In this document: positions 18,825 to 26,791 of the stretch, one piece after another
Numbering within the stretch: position 1 is the stretch's first letter
Layout: the number at the start of each line of letters is the position of its first letter
Assembly (NCBI GenBank): GCA_003558065.1
Contig: PWMU01000187.1
Coordinates: 40,047-104,046 of the forward strand
DNA: 64,000 bases
Direction: 5' to 3'
Source of the DNA: Opitutia bacterium
GTDB lineage: Bacteria > Verrucomicrobiota > Verrucomicrobiia > Opitutales > T3Sed10-336
Translations under genes and position numbers: made by a program
Notes under the pieces: generated by a model
The model's input: the letters and a program-made list of their open reading frames with translations, nothing else
Told to the model about the DNA's origin: nothing
The model's database searches: none

Positions 18825-19997
18825 ATGAAGATTGTCCTTAAGAATGAAATAGATCACTTTTTGAAGAACTTCGAAGGCCCCTGTATCTCGGTTTACATGC
18901 CCACCTACCGCTCGGGTGCGGAAACCCTGCAAAACCCGGTCAAACTGAAAAACCTGTTGAAGGATGCGGAAAAACAACTCGCCGATTTCGATTTGAACGA
19001 AGAAGCCCGGCATAAACTTCTCAAGCCGGCTCGCAACCTGATCGACGACTACGATTTCTGGCAGCACCAGTACGACGGCCTCGCGCTGTTTATCTCCAAG
19101 GGTGATTTCCGCCATTACCACCTGCCCTACCGGGTCAACGAACTGGTGGTCGTGGCCAACGATTACCATTTGAAGCCTCTCATGCCCTTGTACACACGCG
19201 ACGACCAGTTCTTCCTGCTTTCCCTCGACCAGCAGGATGTAAGCTTGTATGAAGGAAATAGATATAGCATTCGCAGGAAACCCGTACCGGAACTTCCCGA
19301 AAGTCTCGCGGACGCCCTGCAATACGACGATTTTGAGCGCTTGCTGAACTTTCACGTGGCCGGTCCCGGCGGTGGTGCAAAACAGCACAGCGCGGTCTTC
19401 CACGGGCAGGGAGGCGAGAAGGATCAACGTCGCGATCAGCTGCTCCGTTTCTTTCGGACCATCAACAAAGCGCTCCACGATTATCTGCGTGAGGAGAAAC
19501 GGCCCCTGGTCCTTTCCGGAGTCGATTACTACTTCCCGATCTACCAAGAGGCGAACTCCTATCCTCACCTGCTCAAGAAAGGAATCAAGCGCATGTCGGA
19601 CAAGATAACCGACAAGGAGCTTCACGCCAAAGCGTGGGAAATAGTCGCGCCGCACTTTCGCGAGGCCCAGAACCGGGCGGCTGAACACTACAGGAAACTT
19701 GCCATGGGGAACAACGGTTCCGAATCCAGGAAAACAGCGGATCAGTTCGAAGACGTGATTCCGGCGGCGTTCCAGGGAAGAGTGGACACCTTGTTCGTCC
19801 TGAGGGACCATCAGCAATGGGGCGCTTTTGACCAGAAGACACTGGAGATTGAAACGGACGCACGCAATCGCACCGATCGGAAGGACCTCCTCGACTTTGC
19901 CGCCCTGCACACCCTGCAGCACGACGGCCATGTTTTCCTGGTCTCCGGAGAGCAGATGCCGGAAGAATCCCCCCTGGCGGCGATCCTTCGGTATTGA
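18825..19997 (+). CDS. baeRF-type protein (bacterial archaeo-eukaryotic release-factor-like family)
   Basis: This 390-residue protein begins with a domain containing CISVYMPTYRSG, the opening motif of bacterial eRF1-like (baeRF) families. Later parts match the overall baeRF plan: FISKGDFRHYHLPY and then LLSLDQQDVSLYEG, and near the C-terminus VDTLFVLRDHQQWGAFD and ALHTLQHDGHVFLVSGEQMP. Related families have been proposed, from comparative genomics, to act on stalled ribosomes or in conflict systems; no function is established here. Codon recognition by this protein cannot be assumed. The start has a good ribosome-binding site (AAAGGAA, nine bases upstream). The neighbours give no further hint. 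Confidence 0.75.
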   Translation: MKIVLKNEIDHFLKNFEGPCISVYMPTYRSGAETLQNPVKLKNLLKDAEKQLADFDLNEEARHKLLKPARNLIDDYDFWQHQYDGLALFISKGDFRHYHLPYRVNELVVVANDYHLKPLMPLYTRDDQFFLLSLDQQDVSLYEGNRYSIRRKPVPELPESLADALQYDDFERLLNFHVAGPGGGAKQHSAVFHGQGGEKDQRRDQLLRFFRTINKALHDYLREEKRPLVLSGVDYYFPIYQEANSYPHLLKKGIKRMSDKITDKELHAKAWEIVAPHFREAQNRAAEHYRKLAMGNNGSESRKTADQFEDVIPAAFQGRVDTLFVLRDHQQWGAFDQKTLEIETDARNRTDRKDLLDFAALHTLQHDGHVFLVSGEQMPEESPLAAILRY

Positions 19998-20062
19998 GGA
20001 TTACTTCCCTGCCCAAAGCATAGACGACAGTGCCGCGCCGGCCGCTCCGGTGGCGGCACCTT

Positions 20063-20362
20063 CTATTTGGGCGCGAGCTCAACCCGAGTCGCTCCCCATC
20101 CGCCGGAAGCCTCATCGGCCAGATTGAATCCGCGGACATAGGGAAGCTTGCGCAGCAACGCATGAACGGTCTCGCGCAGGGTACCGCTTCCTTTGCCATG
20201 GATGACCCTGACGGTAAGAATGCCGCGCTCGCGGCACTCCTCGAGGTAATGCGGCACCAGATCCTTGACCTCCCGCGGACGAAAGGTATGCAGGTCCAGC
20301 TCGTCGGTAATGGGAATCTCGACGGGCTCATCCCCCATCAACTTGTCGTTGTCTTCGCTCAT
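20063..20362 (-). CDS. small Smr-domain protein
   Basis: This 99-residue protein is essentially one Smr domain, with LDLHTF near residue 23 and IHGKGSGTLR near residue 54. Smr domains, as in MutS2 and stand-alone Smr proteins, are nucleic-acid endonuclease or binding modules, some now linked to collided-ribosome rescue. Here it stands alone with a short N-terminal tail. It converges with the baeRF-type gene, whose stop is 65 bp away. Both families have possible translation-rescue links, but the genes are convergent, so no operon is implied. Confidence 0.85.
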   Translation of the reverse strand: MSEDNDKLMGDEPVEIPITDELDLHTFRPREVKDLVPHYLEECRERGILTVRVIHGKGSGTLRETVHALLRKLPYVRGFNLADEASGGWGATRVELAPK

Positions 20363-20491
20363 TGTCTACTGAAACCCGATTTCAACCCAAAACACTCCGG
20401 GCTTCAACCCAACAGTTTGAAACCCATTCCGGTCGGAATCGCGATCGGTTAAGGTGGTGAATCGAAGTGGCTTGGGCTTTCAGCCTGAGGC

Positions 20492-20510
20492 AACACGTGG
20501 GAAGCGTGTT
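20492..20510 (-). terminator. possible hairpin after the lipase-like gene
   Basis: AACACG and CGTGTT pair around TGGGAAG in the 180-bp gap between the lipase-like stop and the Smr start. No U-run follows on the minus strand. The rest of the gap shows nothing else I can name. Confidence 0.2.
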
Positions 20511-20542
20511 CACTCCTTTTGCTTAACCGAGTAGCATTCATT

Positions 20543-21304
20543 CTAGTCGTCATCGAAACGCCCCTTTTTCAGGAACTGTTTGGTCGACTCGATCACCTCG
20601 CTGCGTCGCATAATGAAAGTGTGTCCGGAGGAAACTTTCCGAAAGTCGCTCATTCCCTCAAGCCTGGTGCTTTCAACCGTCACCGTACCGTCACTGTCGC
20701 CGGAAAGCCAGAACCAGGCAAGCGGATTCCACCAGGACCGCGTTCCGGCGAGTACACCCACCTCGAATTGGGCCGGTGGAAGGCGGGCCGGGACATCGTC
20801 CTCACCGGTACCCAACTCCTGGCCCGCATCACCGAAATACCATCGGTACGGCGCCAGCCCCTTGAGCCGGTCGGGCAACTCGCTCCCGTGATTCGGCGGC
20901 GCCAGCATGACTACCCGCCCGATCCTCGCGGTCCCGTATTCAGCCGCGTAATACCGAACCAAAATGCCGCCCAGCGAATGGGTGACGAAATGAATGCGAT
21001 CGGGATTCTGTTTTTCCAAAATTTCATCGACCAGAGGCTTCACGAAATCCTCGGTCAATTCTTCCACCGACTTCTTGCGCGAAGGGTAGCCGCGGTTGAC
21101 CGTCATAAAGCCGGCGTCCTGGAGTTCACGTTCCATTTTGCGCATCGATGACGAAGAGCGGGCCAGCCCGTGCAACAGCACGACCACCTCCCGGCTTTCC
21201 GCCGCATTGTCTGCGGCGCCGTCCAATGTTTTGGACTTATCCGGGCCGCGGCATGCGGAGCCGAGCAACATCAAGGGAATCATAACGGCCAGCATCTTCT
21301 TCAT
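20543..21304 (-). CDS. lipase-like alpha/beta hydrolase, probable lipoprotein
   Basis: The 253-residue protein starts with a lipoprotein-like signal (MKKMLAVMIPLMLLGSAC), where Cys18 would carry the lipid, although the lipobox is not ideal. The hydrolase core follows: VVLLHGLARSSSSM (oxyanion region), nucleophile elbow VTHSLGG, APPNHGSELPD, an Asp in SGDSDGTV and a late His in SSGHTFIM. It resembles triacylglycerol-lipase-like or PGAP1-like esterases. Substrate unknown. I chose the ATG at 21304 because it opens the signal peptide; the frame runs open to 21550 without other support. Confidence 0.85.
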   Translation of the reverse strand: MKKMLAVMIPLMLLGSACRGPDKSKTLDGAADNAAESREVVVLLHGLARSSSSMRKMERELQDAGFMTVNRGYPSRKKSVEELTEDFVKPLVDEILEKQNPDRIHFVTHSLGGILVRYYAAEYGTARIGRVVMLAPPNHGSELPDRLKGLAPYRWYFGDAGQELGTGEDDVPARLPPAQFEVGVLAGTRSWWNPLAWFWLSGDSDGTVTVESTRLEGMSDFRKVSSGHTFIMRRSEVIESTKQFLKKGRFDDD

Positions 21305-21482
21305 CAATTTCGTCCGGCCACATCTAGCAGGATTTTTCCTTACCTGGCAACCGCCGCCGTTTCCGTAATTGTCAGTTGCCCCGGTTTTCCGCAACCAATT
21401 CCGGCGGATGATTGAGGCGGGGATTTCCCGCCATCGGGGGCGGGAGCCCTGCGGTCGCCGTTGGAGCGCCTTGATCATAAGG

Positions 21483-21511
21483 TTGACGTGCACCGGCTTT
21501 GCCCGAACATT
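21483..21511 (+). promoter_or_regulatory. candidate promoter of the Mrp gene
   Basis: TTGACG (21483-21488), a 17-bp spacer and AACATT (21506-21511) followed by ACCCC. The same arrangement, TTGAC-18 bp-AACATTA-x-CCC, occurs upstream of dnaG. The -10 is a poor match to TATAAT. If real, it excludes the in-frame ATG at 21499 as the start. Confidence 0.35.
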
Positions 21512-21582
21512 ACCCCTTTGGCCTGCCTCGCCGAATAGCGGCGGCGGCAACCGACAACTTAGAACCGATTATTGAAGTATCC

Positions 21583-22647
21583 GTGTCCATAGAAGCCATC
21601 CAGCAAGCTCTCAAGCAAGTTAAGTACCCGGGGTTCAGTCGGGATATCGTGTCCTTTGGACTCATCCGCGGTCTGGATTTCAAGGACGGAAAGGCCAGCA
21701 TCCAACTGGCGATCACCACTTCGGATCCGAAGGTCCCGTCGCAGATCAAGGGAGATATCGAGCAAACAGTCGGCGGAGTTGGGGGCGTGGCCGAGGTCGA
21801 CGTCGAGGTGGCGGTTTCCCAACCGAAAGCCCAGGCGGCCGGCCCCGCCGGGTCTCCCATGAGCGGACAGACGCCCATAAAAGGGGTGAAGCGCGCCATT
21901 GCCGTTGCCAGCGGCAAGGGCGGGGTCGGCAAGTCCACCTTCGCCGTCAATCTGGCCTGCGCTTTGGGGCAACGCCTCGGCCGGAAGGGGCTCAATAACG
22001 CGGTCGGCATCATGGACTGCGATATTTACGGGCCGAGTGTCCCCCTGATGATCGGCCTCCGCGGGCAACCGGAGATCGAAGACAACAACATCATTCCCCT
22101 GGAGAATTTCGGCATCAAGGTGATGTCCATGGGATTCCTGGTCGGCGACGACAGCCCGGTCGTGTGGCGCGGGCCCATGATCATGAAGACGATCCAGCAA
22201 TTCGCCCAGAACGTGAACTGGGGGGACCTGGAAATCCTGGTCGTCGACCTCCCTCCCGGAACCGGCGACGCCCACCTTTCGCTGGTACAGACCATTCCCC
22301 TGGACGGGGCCGTCATCGTCACGACGCCACAACCGGCTTCGGTCAACGTGACACGGAAGGGGGCGCGCATGTTCGATAAAGTCAACGTCCCTCTCCTTGG
22401 GGTGGCCGAAAACATGAGCTATTACCGGGATCCCGCCACCGGCGATCATGTGGCACTTTTCGGCGAAGGGGGAGGCCGGCAGGCCGCCGAGGATTTGGAG
22501 ACCGCTTTTCTTGGACAAGTCCCGCTCAACCCGGCGATTCGCCAGGGTGGCGACAGCGGCATCCCCGTGGTAATCAGCGATCCGGATGGGGTTGAAGCAC
22601 GGGTTTTCTTCGAGATCGCCGACAAGATACTGGAATCCCTTGGTTGA
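21583..22647 (+). CDS. Mrp/NBP35-type P-loop ATPase
   Basis: The protein has 354 residues. It begins with a MIP18/DUF59-like domain (about 1-80), then the deviant Walker A ASGKGGVGKSTFAVNLA and the MDCDIYGPSVPLMIGL segment. Mrp proteins carry iron-sulfur clusters to apoproteins. The expected CxxC after GVxENMS is missing: the sequence reads GVAENMSYYRDPATGDH, without cysteine. The GTG at 21583 gives the usual N-terminus (SIEAIQQALKQVKYP); an ATG at 21499 is in frame but lies inside the probable promoter. A strong TTGACA promoter overlaps the stop codon. Confidence 0.9.
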   Translation: MSIEAIQQALKQVKYPGFSRDIVSFGLIRGLDFKDGKASIQLAITTSDPKVPSQIKGDIEQTVGGVGGVAEVDVEVAVSQPKAQAAGPAGSPMSGQTPIKGVKRAIAVASGKGGVGKSTFAVNLACALGQRLGRKGLNNAVGIMDCDIYGPSVPLMIGLRGQPEIEDNNIIPLENFGIKVMSMGFLVGDDSPVVWRGPMIMKTIQQFAQNVNWGDLEILVVDLPPGTGDAHLSLVQTIPLDGAVIVTTPQPASVNVTRKGARMFDKVNVPLLGVAENMSYYRDPATGDHVALFGEGGGRQAAEDLETAFLGQVPLNPAIRQGGDSGIPVVISDPDGVEARVFFEIADKILESLG

Positions 22648-22671
22648 CATTCTTCAAGAAAATATTATCTT
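22644..22671 (+). promoter_or_regulatory. sigma-70-like promoter overlapping the Mrp stop codon
   Basis: A perfect TTGACA (22644-22649), a 16-bp AT-rich spacer and TATCTT (22666-22671). It reads towards the small gene near 22.9 kb and would give it a leader of roughly 190-220 nt. Confidence 0.5.
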
Positions 22672-22895
22672 ACTAGTAAATTGCGCATGCTGGCTTTCAC
22701 CATCTCTTTCCCTTTCCGCAAGATTCTCAACGTAGTGGAGATGCGTAATTTTGTGGGCGTTATTGCACAGGGCGTTGCCGCAGGGATTCAGGGTCGCCCC
22801 TATAACGGGGCCTGCCATTTTTCGCGGAAACCCGCCCGCCAGCTAATCAAGGTCCGTTTCTACTGATGAAGGGCAGCAGCAAAAGAAGCCGAGCC

Positions 22896-23117
22896 ATGTC
22901 AACACCTGACAGTTTTGTGACCCAGTCGAACCTGTACCAAGAGTTTCTAGCGGAGCGCGACGAGATCCTGAAACACAAGTGGCTTGAATCGGAAAAAGCC
23001 GGGCATGACATCGGCTTTGAGCGTGCCCTGCTCGATTGGATCCGCAAGTACCGCAACCACTGGCGGGAAAACAGGCGCGCGCGGAGCAAAGGAAACGACT
23101 CCGGGAGCGGCAACTGA
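22896..23117 (+). CDS. small conserved protein of unknown function
   Basis: This is a 73-residue protein from the ATG at 22896 (MSTPDSFVTQ); an in-frame ATG at 22866 would add ten basic residues. It contains LYQEFLAERDEILKHKW followed by SEKAGHDIGFERALLDWI and a basic, Arg-rich end. The HKW-x3-SEKAG-x-DIG pattern looks like a conserved motif that I have seen in small bacterial proteins, but I cannot name the family. No signal peptide or membrane segment. It has a strong upstream promoter with an unusually long leader, and a 3' hairpin shared with the convergent rpmG gene. Confidence 0.6.
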   Translation: MSTPDSFVTQSNLYQEFLAERDEILKHKWLESEKAGHDIGFERALLDWIRKYRNHWRENRRARSKGNDSGSGN

Positions 23118-23216
23118 GGAATCCCCGGAGGGAAACTCCACCGCCGAGGTCAATTTCTCCACTGTAGAGGCGGGTCTACCCCGTGATCGTTCACCCGTAC
23201 AGACGCGGGGTTCCTG

Positions 23217-23239
23217 TCCTTTGCAGCTTGAGCAAAGGA
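23217..23239. terminator. hairpin between convergent small gene and rpmG
   Basis: TCCTTTGC (23217-23224), loop AGCTTGA, GCAAAGGA (23232-23239): a perfect 8-bp stem placed between two convergent genes. No U-run on either side, so its terminator role rests on position. Confidence 0.45.
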
Positions 23240-23273
23240 AGCCCTCCCGAAAACAGAAAACGGGGGATGCGTC

Positions 23274-23444
23274 TTACGACTTGATCTCGCGGTGGACCGT
23301 GCGGCGTTTCAGGGCGGGATTGTATTTCTTCTTTTCCACCCGGTCCGGCTGGGTCCGCTTGTTGCGGGATGTCATGTAACGCGACGGGGACTTGTCCTCT
23401 TTTCGCGCTTCCGTACACTCGATAATTACTGTTTCTCTCGGCAT
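23274..23444 (-). CDS. rpmG: 50S ribosomal protein bL33
   Basis: This is a 56-residue open frame, read from an ATG at 23444 to a TAA at 23276-23274. The product starts MPRETVIIECTEARK and contains SRYMTSRNKRTQ and EKKKYNPALKRRTVHREIK, the standard bL33 pattern. It has only one cysteine (C10) and none of the two CxxC pairs of the zinc-binding form, so it is the zinc-independent version. It stands as a single gene, convergent with the small conserved gene and downstream of the cyclase gene on the same strand. A partial ribosome-binding site, AGGAA, precedes the start. Confidence 0.95.
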   Translation of the reverse strand: MPRETVIIECTEARKEDKSPSRYMTSRNKRTQPDRVEKKKYNPALKRRTVHREIKS

Positions 23445-23537
23445 GGCTGATAGTTCCTGCTGGTGATAATCGGGAAACCGTCAACACCATCCGGATTCGA
23501 GACCTCTGTCAACCGGGAAATCCCGCCGCGTTCACGG

Positions 23538-24896
23538 CTAGTACCCGCCGCTGCCGGACTTTTCGATCAGGGGAACCATCACGCCGCTCCGAAACAGGGT
23601 GACCTGGCCGGTACTGGAAGACACGACGATCGAAATGCACTGGGTGGCGAGGGAAATGGCCGAGGCGGCGGCGTGGCGGGCCCCGAGGCCGCTGGGCAGC
23701 GAGTGGTAATAGTCGGGGGCGTGCACCAGGGAACCGGAGGAAACCACGACTCCGTCTCCGCGAATAATGAACGCCCCGTCGAGCGAGGAAAACTCCTTGA
23801 TGGTCTCGTCCATAAAGGGGTTCATGATGTTGCGGTCCTCTTCCTTGTACCCGTAGAAGGGATTCATAACCAGGGGTTTGGTCATTTTCTCCACCTTGTT
23901 CGTGTCACCGACGATGAACAGGGAGCCCACCGGCTTCCCTTCCCTGCCTTCGACAGCCAGCTCGGTGGCCACGGCGAGCACCCGTTCCAGAACCTCCGGT
24001 TTCACGTCCTCGGGGAGAATGTTCGCCTGTTCGTTGAAAAGGATCTGAAACTCCCGCTCGACGTCGACCACAACAACCGTGTCGAACTGATTGCTGCCGG
24101 GGATCCCGCCGACACAACAGAGGCGATCGGTGAACTTGACCACACCGCGGGTCAAGCCGACCAGGACGGAACTTCGGAGCTGGGCCAGGCGGTGGCGGGA
24201 AAAGGAGCGAACCTGGATGGTGGCGATGATCTTCTTGTCCTCGATCGGCAGTTCCGAGGAGGTCCGGGTGACGAGAATGGTCTTGTATTCCGGGAAAAAC
24301 TTGGGAACTTCCAGGCCGCTGGTAAGGGTGTCGGCAAAAATCACGATCGTTGAACAATTCGCTCCTTTGGCGATCTTCTCGGCCTCGCGGAAAATGAGCC
24401 GGTTGACCCGGTTCTGCTGAACCTGAACCGGCTGGGAGAGCGCTCCGCCAAAGCCCATGTAAATCTTCTCGAAAAGGACGTCCAGACTGGGCGCTTCGAC
24501 CAGCGTTTTCACAAACTCCTTTTCCTTTACCAGCCGCGCGATCGAGGCCAGGACCTTCAAGTAGTCGCGCTCGTCTTCATTGGCGATCAACAGGAAGACG
24601 AGATGAATATTTTCGTGGTCCTTGAGTCCGTCGTACTCAATTCCCCCCTGGCTGCGGCCAACGGCAAAGATAAACCGGCGCGGCATCTTGATGCGAATAT
24701 GCGGCAGTGCCACCCCGTTGCCGAGGTAGGTTGTCATGGTCTTCTCCCGCTCCATCAGCGCGTTGAAGAGCGCGGTCCGGTTCAGATCCTTGAACCGGCT
24801 GACCGAAACCGACAGAAGTTCCTTGAGCGCCCCTTTCAGGTCGCCGCTCTCAAGGTCAATAACCCGGCTTCTCGTTACAAACTTATCTAAACGCAT
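23538..24896 (-). CDS. PTS EIIA-like / PK-C-like / diadenylate cyclase fusion protein
   Basis: The protein has 452 residues in three parts. Residues 1-150 are an EIIA domain of the fructose/nitrogen PTS type, with the phosphoacceptor His66 in GVALPHIR. Residues about 175-300 resemble the C-terminal domain of pyruvate kinase (EAEKIAKGANCSTIVIFAD, then ILVTRTSSELP). Residues about 300-452 are a DisA_N diadenylate cyclase domain, with the catalytic DGA at 373-375 and RH at 407-408 (GLGARHAAAS). It should make c-di-AMP from two ATP. The PK-C plus cyclase part recalls archaeal DacZ. Phosphorylation of His66 may regulate it; that is inference. No other c-di-AMP gene is nearby. The ATG at 24896 (MRLDKFVTRS) is preferred over one eight codons upstream. 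Confidence 0.88.
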   Translation of the reverse strand: MRLDKFVTRSRVIDLESGDLKGALKELLSVSVSRFKDLNRTALFNALMEREKTMTTYLGNGVALPHIRIKMPRRFIFAVGRSQGGIEYDGLKDHENIHLVFLLIANEDERDYLKVLASIARLVKEKEFVKTLVEAPSLDVLFEKIYMGFGGALSQPVQVQQNRVNRLIFREAEKIAKGANCSTIVIFADTLTSGLEVPKFFPEYKTILVTRTSSELPIEDKKIIATIQVRSFSRHRLAQLRSSVLVGLTRGVVKFTDRLCCVGGIPGSNQFDTVVVVDVEREFQILFNEQANILPEDVKPEVLERVLAVATELAVEGREGKPVGSLFIVGDTNKVEKMTKPLVMNPFYGYKEEDRNIMNPFMDETIKEFSSLDGAFIIRGDGVVVSSGSLVHAPDYYHSLPSGLGARHAAASAISLATQCISIVVSSSTGQVTLFRSGVMVPLIEKSGSGGY

Positions 24897-24967
24897 CGGA
24901 ACCAGAGAATTAAAGAACACTCCCGGCCGATGGACGCAAGGCTAAAATCCGATTTGGCTCAAATTAA

Positions 24968-25354
24968 TCAATCCTCCCACTCCAGGGCGCCCTTCTTGTA
25001 TTCGTACAGAAGCCCGATGACCAGCACTGCAAGAAAGAACATAACCGGCGCCAGGATGGGAATTCCAGCCGCAATGAACTCGCGAAAAACCAGCACCCAC
25101 GGGATCAGGAACACAATCTCGATATCGAACAGGATAAAAAGCATCGCCACGATATAGAACTTCACGGCGAAGCGGGTGGCGGTCCGGCCTTCCGAGGGAA
25201 TGCCGCATTCGTAAGCGGTGTCGCTGCTCCGGTTCGCCCTGCCCCGCTGACCGAAAATCTGGCTCGCTACCAGAATCACCGCCGCCAGCCCGCCGGCCAG
25301 CAGTATCTGCACCAGCACCGGGACATAATCAATAAGCGCATCGTGTGTTCCCAT
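24968..25354 (-). CDS. nuoA: NADH-quinone oxidoreductase subunit A
   Basis: This 128-residue membrane protein has three hydrophobic segments (LLAGGLAAVILVASQIF, the FYIVAMLFILFDIEIVFLIP region, and VMFFLAVLVIGLLYEY). The diagnostic YECGIPSEG motif of NuoA lies in the first loop. Subunit A helps form the quinone site and proton path at the membrane-arm heel of complex I. No nuoB, nuoC or other complex I gene lies next to it. It sits alone between the cyclase gene and a DUF362 gene, both on the same strand. Confidence 0.95.
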   Translation of the reverse strand: MGTHDALIDYVPVLVQILLAGGLAAVILVASQIFGQRGRANRSSDTAYECGIPSEGRTATRFAVKFYIVAMLFILFDIEIVFLIPWVLVFREFIAAGIPILAPVMFFLAVLVIGLLYEYKKGALEWED

Positions 25355-25425
25355 TGGATACGAGAAGAACGCGCGCGCCGGAGTTTTTCAAGCGCCAATT
25401 CCGCGACAATTAAGCCGCCCCCACG

Positions 25426-25463
25426 GCTTTTTCATTTGGCCTCTGAAGGCCGCATGAAAAAGC
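25426..25463 (-). terminator. long hairpin between the DUF362 gene and nuoA
   Basis: GCTTTTTCAT (25426-25435) pairs with ATGAAAAAGC (25454-25463). Inside, GGCC-TCTGAA-GGCC forms a second stem. It lies after the DUF362 stop and before nuoA, so it probably ends the first transcript. The remaining sequence in this 224-bp gap is AT-rich, with no clear promoter. Confidence 0.5.
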
Positions 25464-25578
25464 ATTTCAGATCGTGAATTTGAAATTTGAGATTTTTGGT
25501 TAAAAAAAGCGGATTAAAGCTTGCAAATGAAAAGACCGTGAAGCCGCCCCCCCTGAAACCTGAACTCCCGAGACCGCC

Positions 25579-26742
25579 TCAGCCGTCCCCTTCGGCCGGA
25601 AGCCGCACCCATTCAGCCGCGTCCGGATCGTTGGATCCGACTCCGATCTGCTCGGAGAATTCCAGCAGAGACAGGAAGGCTTCGAGTTCGCGAAAGCCGC
25701 GCGCTTTTCTTTCACAGTTGATCTTTTCCACCATCAGGGCATCGAGCAGCACGGGATCCGCGCTCATCCAGAGCTCGGGCTTGGACGCCGTGTACAGGGA
25801 CCGGAATGAGGGTCCTCCGATAAACTGAAACGACTCAAGCGTGGCGAGATTGAGCACCCAACCGCGCCGGAGCTCGGGAATCGCCGCCATTTCGGCCGCC
25901 GCAGCGGGTCCGGTCGAGCGACTGGAGAGGAAACGGCTGGTGTTGCTCGCGTTCCAGAGCGTGGCGTTGAGCAGGGCGCCGTTGACGCCCAGTTGCGGAT
26001 GATCCGTATAACGCGGCAGGTTGATCCAAAAGTCCGCCTCGTGCAAAAGCGGATACGGGAGATAACTTTTCCGGTCCTCGCCAACGGCCTCTTCTTCCGA
26101 AACCTCCACACCAAACTGCTGAAGGCGCCGAAAATCGGTCCGCGGGGGAAGCGGGCTCTCGTAATGCCAGTCGGGGTCGTAGTGCCGCCCCGTTTCCAGG
26201 GCGTAGACGGGCGAGCCTTCGAATTCGTCGCCTTCGCGGTCCGAGCGCGGCAGGAATCCGGACTGCCGCAGCCGATAGCGGCTAAGGTCGACCAGGAAGA
26301 TATCCCGCCGGGCGTAACCCCGCTCTTCCAGGCTCTCAACGACCGCCCGTACCAGTGAACGAGGCGTGGCGAGCCCCGGTCCCGAATGGGTGTATACCTT
26401 CAGCCCGACCCTCCCCTGCTCGCCCGGCTCCACTGGCGATCCGCGCTTTTCCTCGAAGCTGGCCAACAACCCCTCCACCGCCGTCCTGTAATTCTCCTCC
26501 GAAAACGACGGCATCCTGTGTGTCCAGACGAGAGGTCCGGACGGAACGGCCTCCGTCTCGCCCGCGTCCGTTACCGCGAATCCCGAAACCAGCAGAACGA
26601 CTGCCAACCAGGCGGCCCCAATCCGGAAAAAGAACCGGCCCCCGGCGGCACGGGCCGCCTCCCCGGACGCGAAGAATCCCTCCGGCGTTGCCGATTCGCC
26701 CCTTGTCCGCCCTGAGTCCTCTGTGATCCGACGTCCCATCAT
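25579..26742 (-). CDS. membrane-anchored or exported DUF362-like protein
   Basis: The protein has 387 residues. A hydrophobic segment at about 41-58 (AAWLAVVLLVSGFAV) follows a basic, Gly/Arg-rich N-terminus. The body looks like DUF362: GLKVYTHSGPGLATP, ADFWINLPRYTDHPQLGVNGALLN without the usual Lys, and a late SADPVLLDALMVEKIN. DUF362 proteins often carry ferredoxin-type clusters, but only one cysteine is present here, so no iron-sulfur cluster is expected. Function unknown. It is divergent from dnaG. Confidence 0.65.
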   Translation of the reverse strand: MMGRRITEDSGRTRGESATPEGFFASGEAARAAGGRFFFRIGAAWLAVVLLVSGFAVTDAGETEAVPSGPLVWTHRMPSFSEENYRTAVEGLLASFEEKRGSPVEPGEQGRVGLKVYTHSGPGLATPRSLVRAVVESLEERGYARRDIFLVDLSRYRLRQSGFLPRSDREGDEFEGSPVYALETGRHYDPDWHYESPLPPRTDFRRLQQFGVEVSEEEAVGEDRKSYLPYPLLHEADFWINLPRYTDHPQLGVNGALLNATLWNASNTSRFLSSRSTGPAAAAEMAAIPELRRGWVLNLATLESFQFIGGPSFRSLYTASKPELWMSADPVLLDALMVEKINCERKARGFRELEAFLSLLEFSEQIGVGSNDPDAAEWVRLPAEGDG

Positions 26743-26791
26743 TCCTGAAGAACCGTCCGGCCCTTTCCGGTCCGTTTCCTCACCCGTCCTC

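Noticed and set aside
20030..20452. 140-codon open frame on the plus strand
   Set aside because: It overlaps the Smr gene antisense and shows no recognisable domain.
22681..22866. 61-codon open frame upstream of the small conserved gene
   Set aside because: It begins with TTG, has no ribosome-binding site or recognisable motif, and more likely represents leader sequence.
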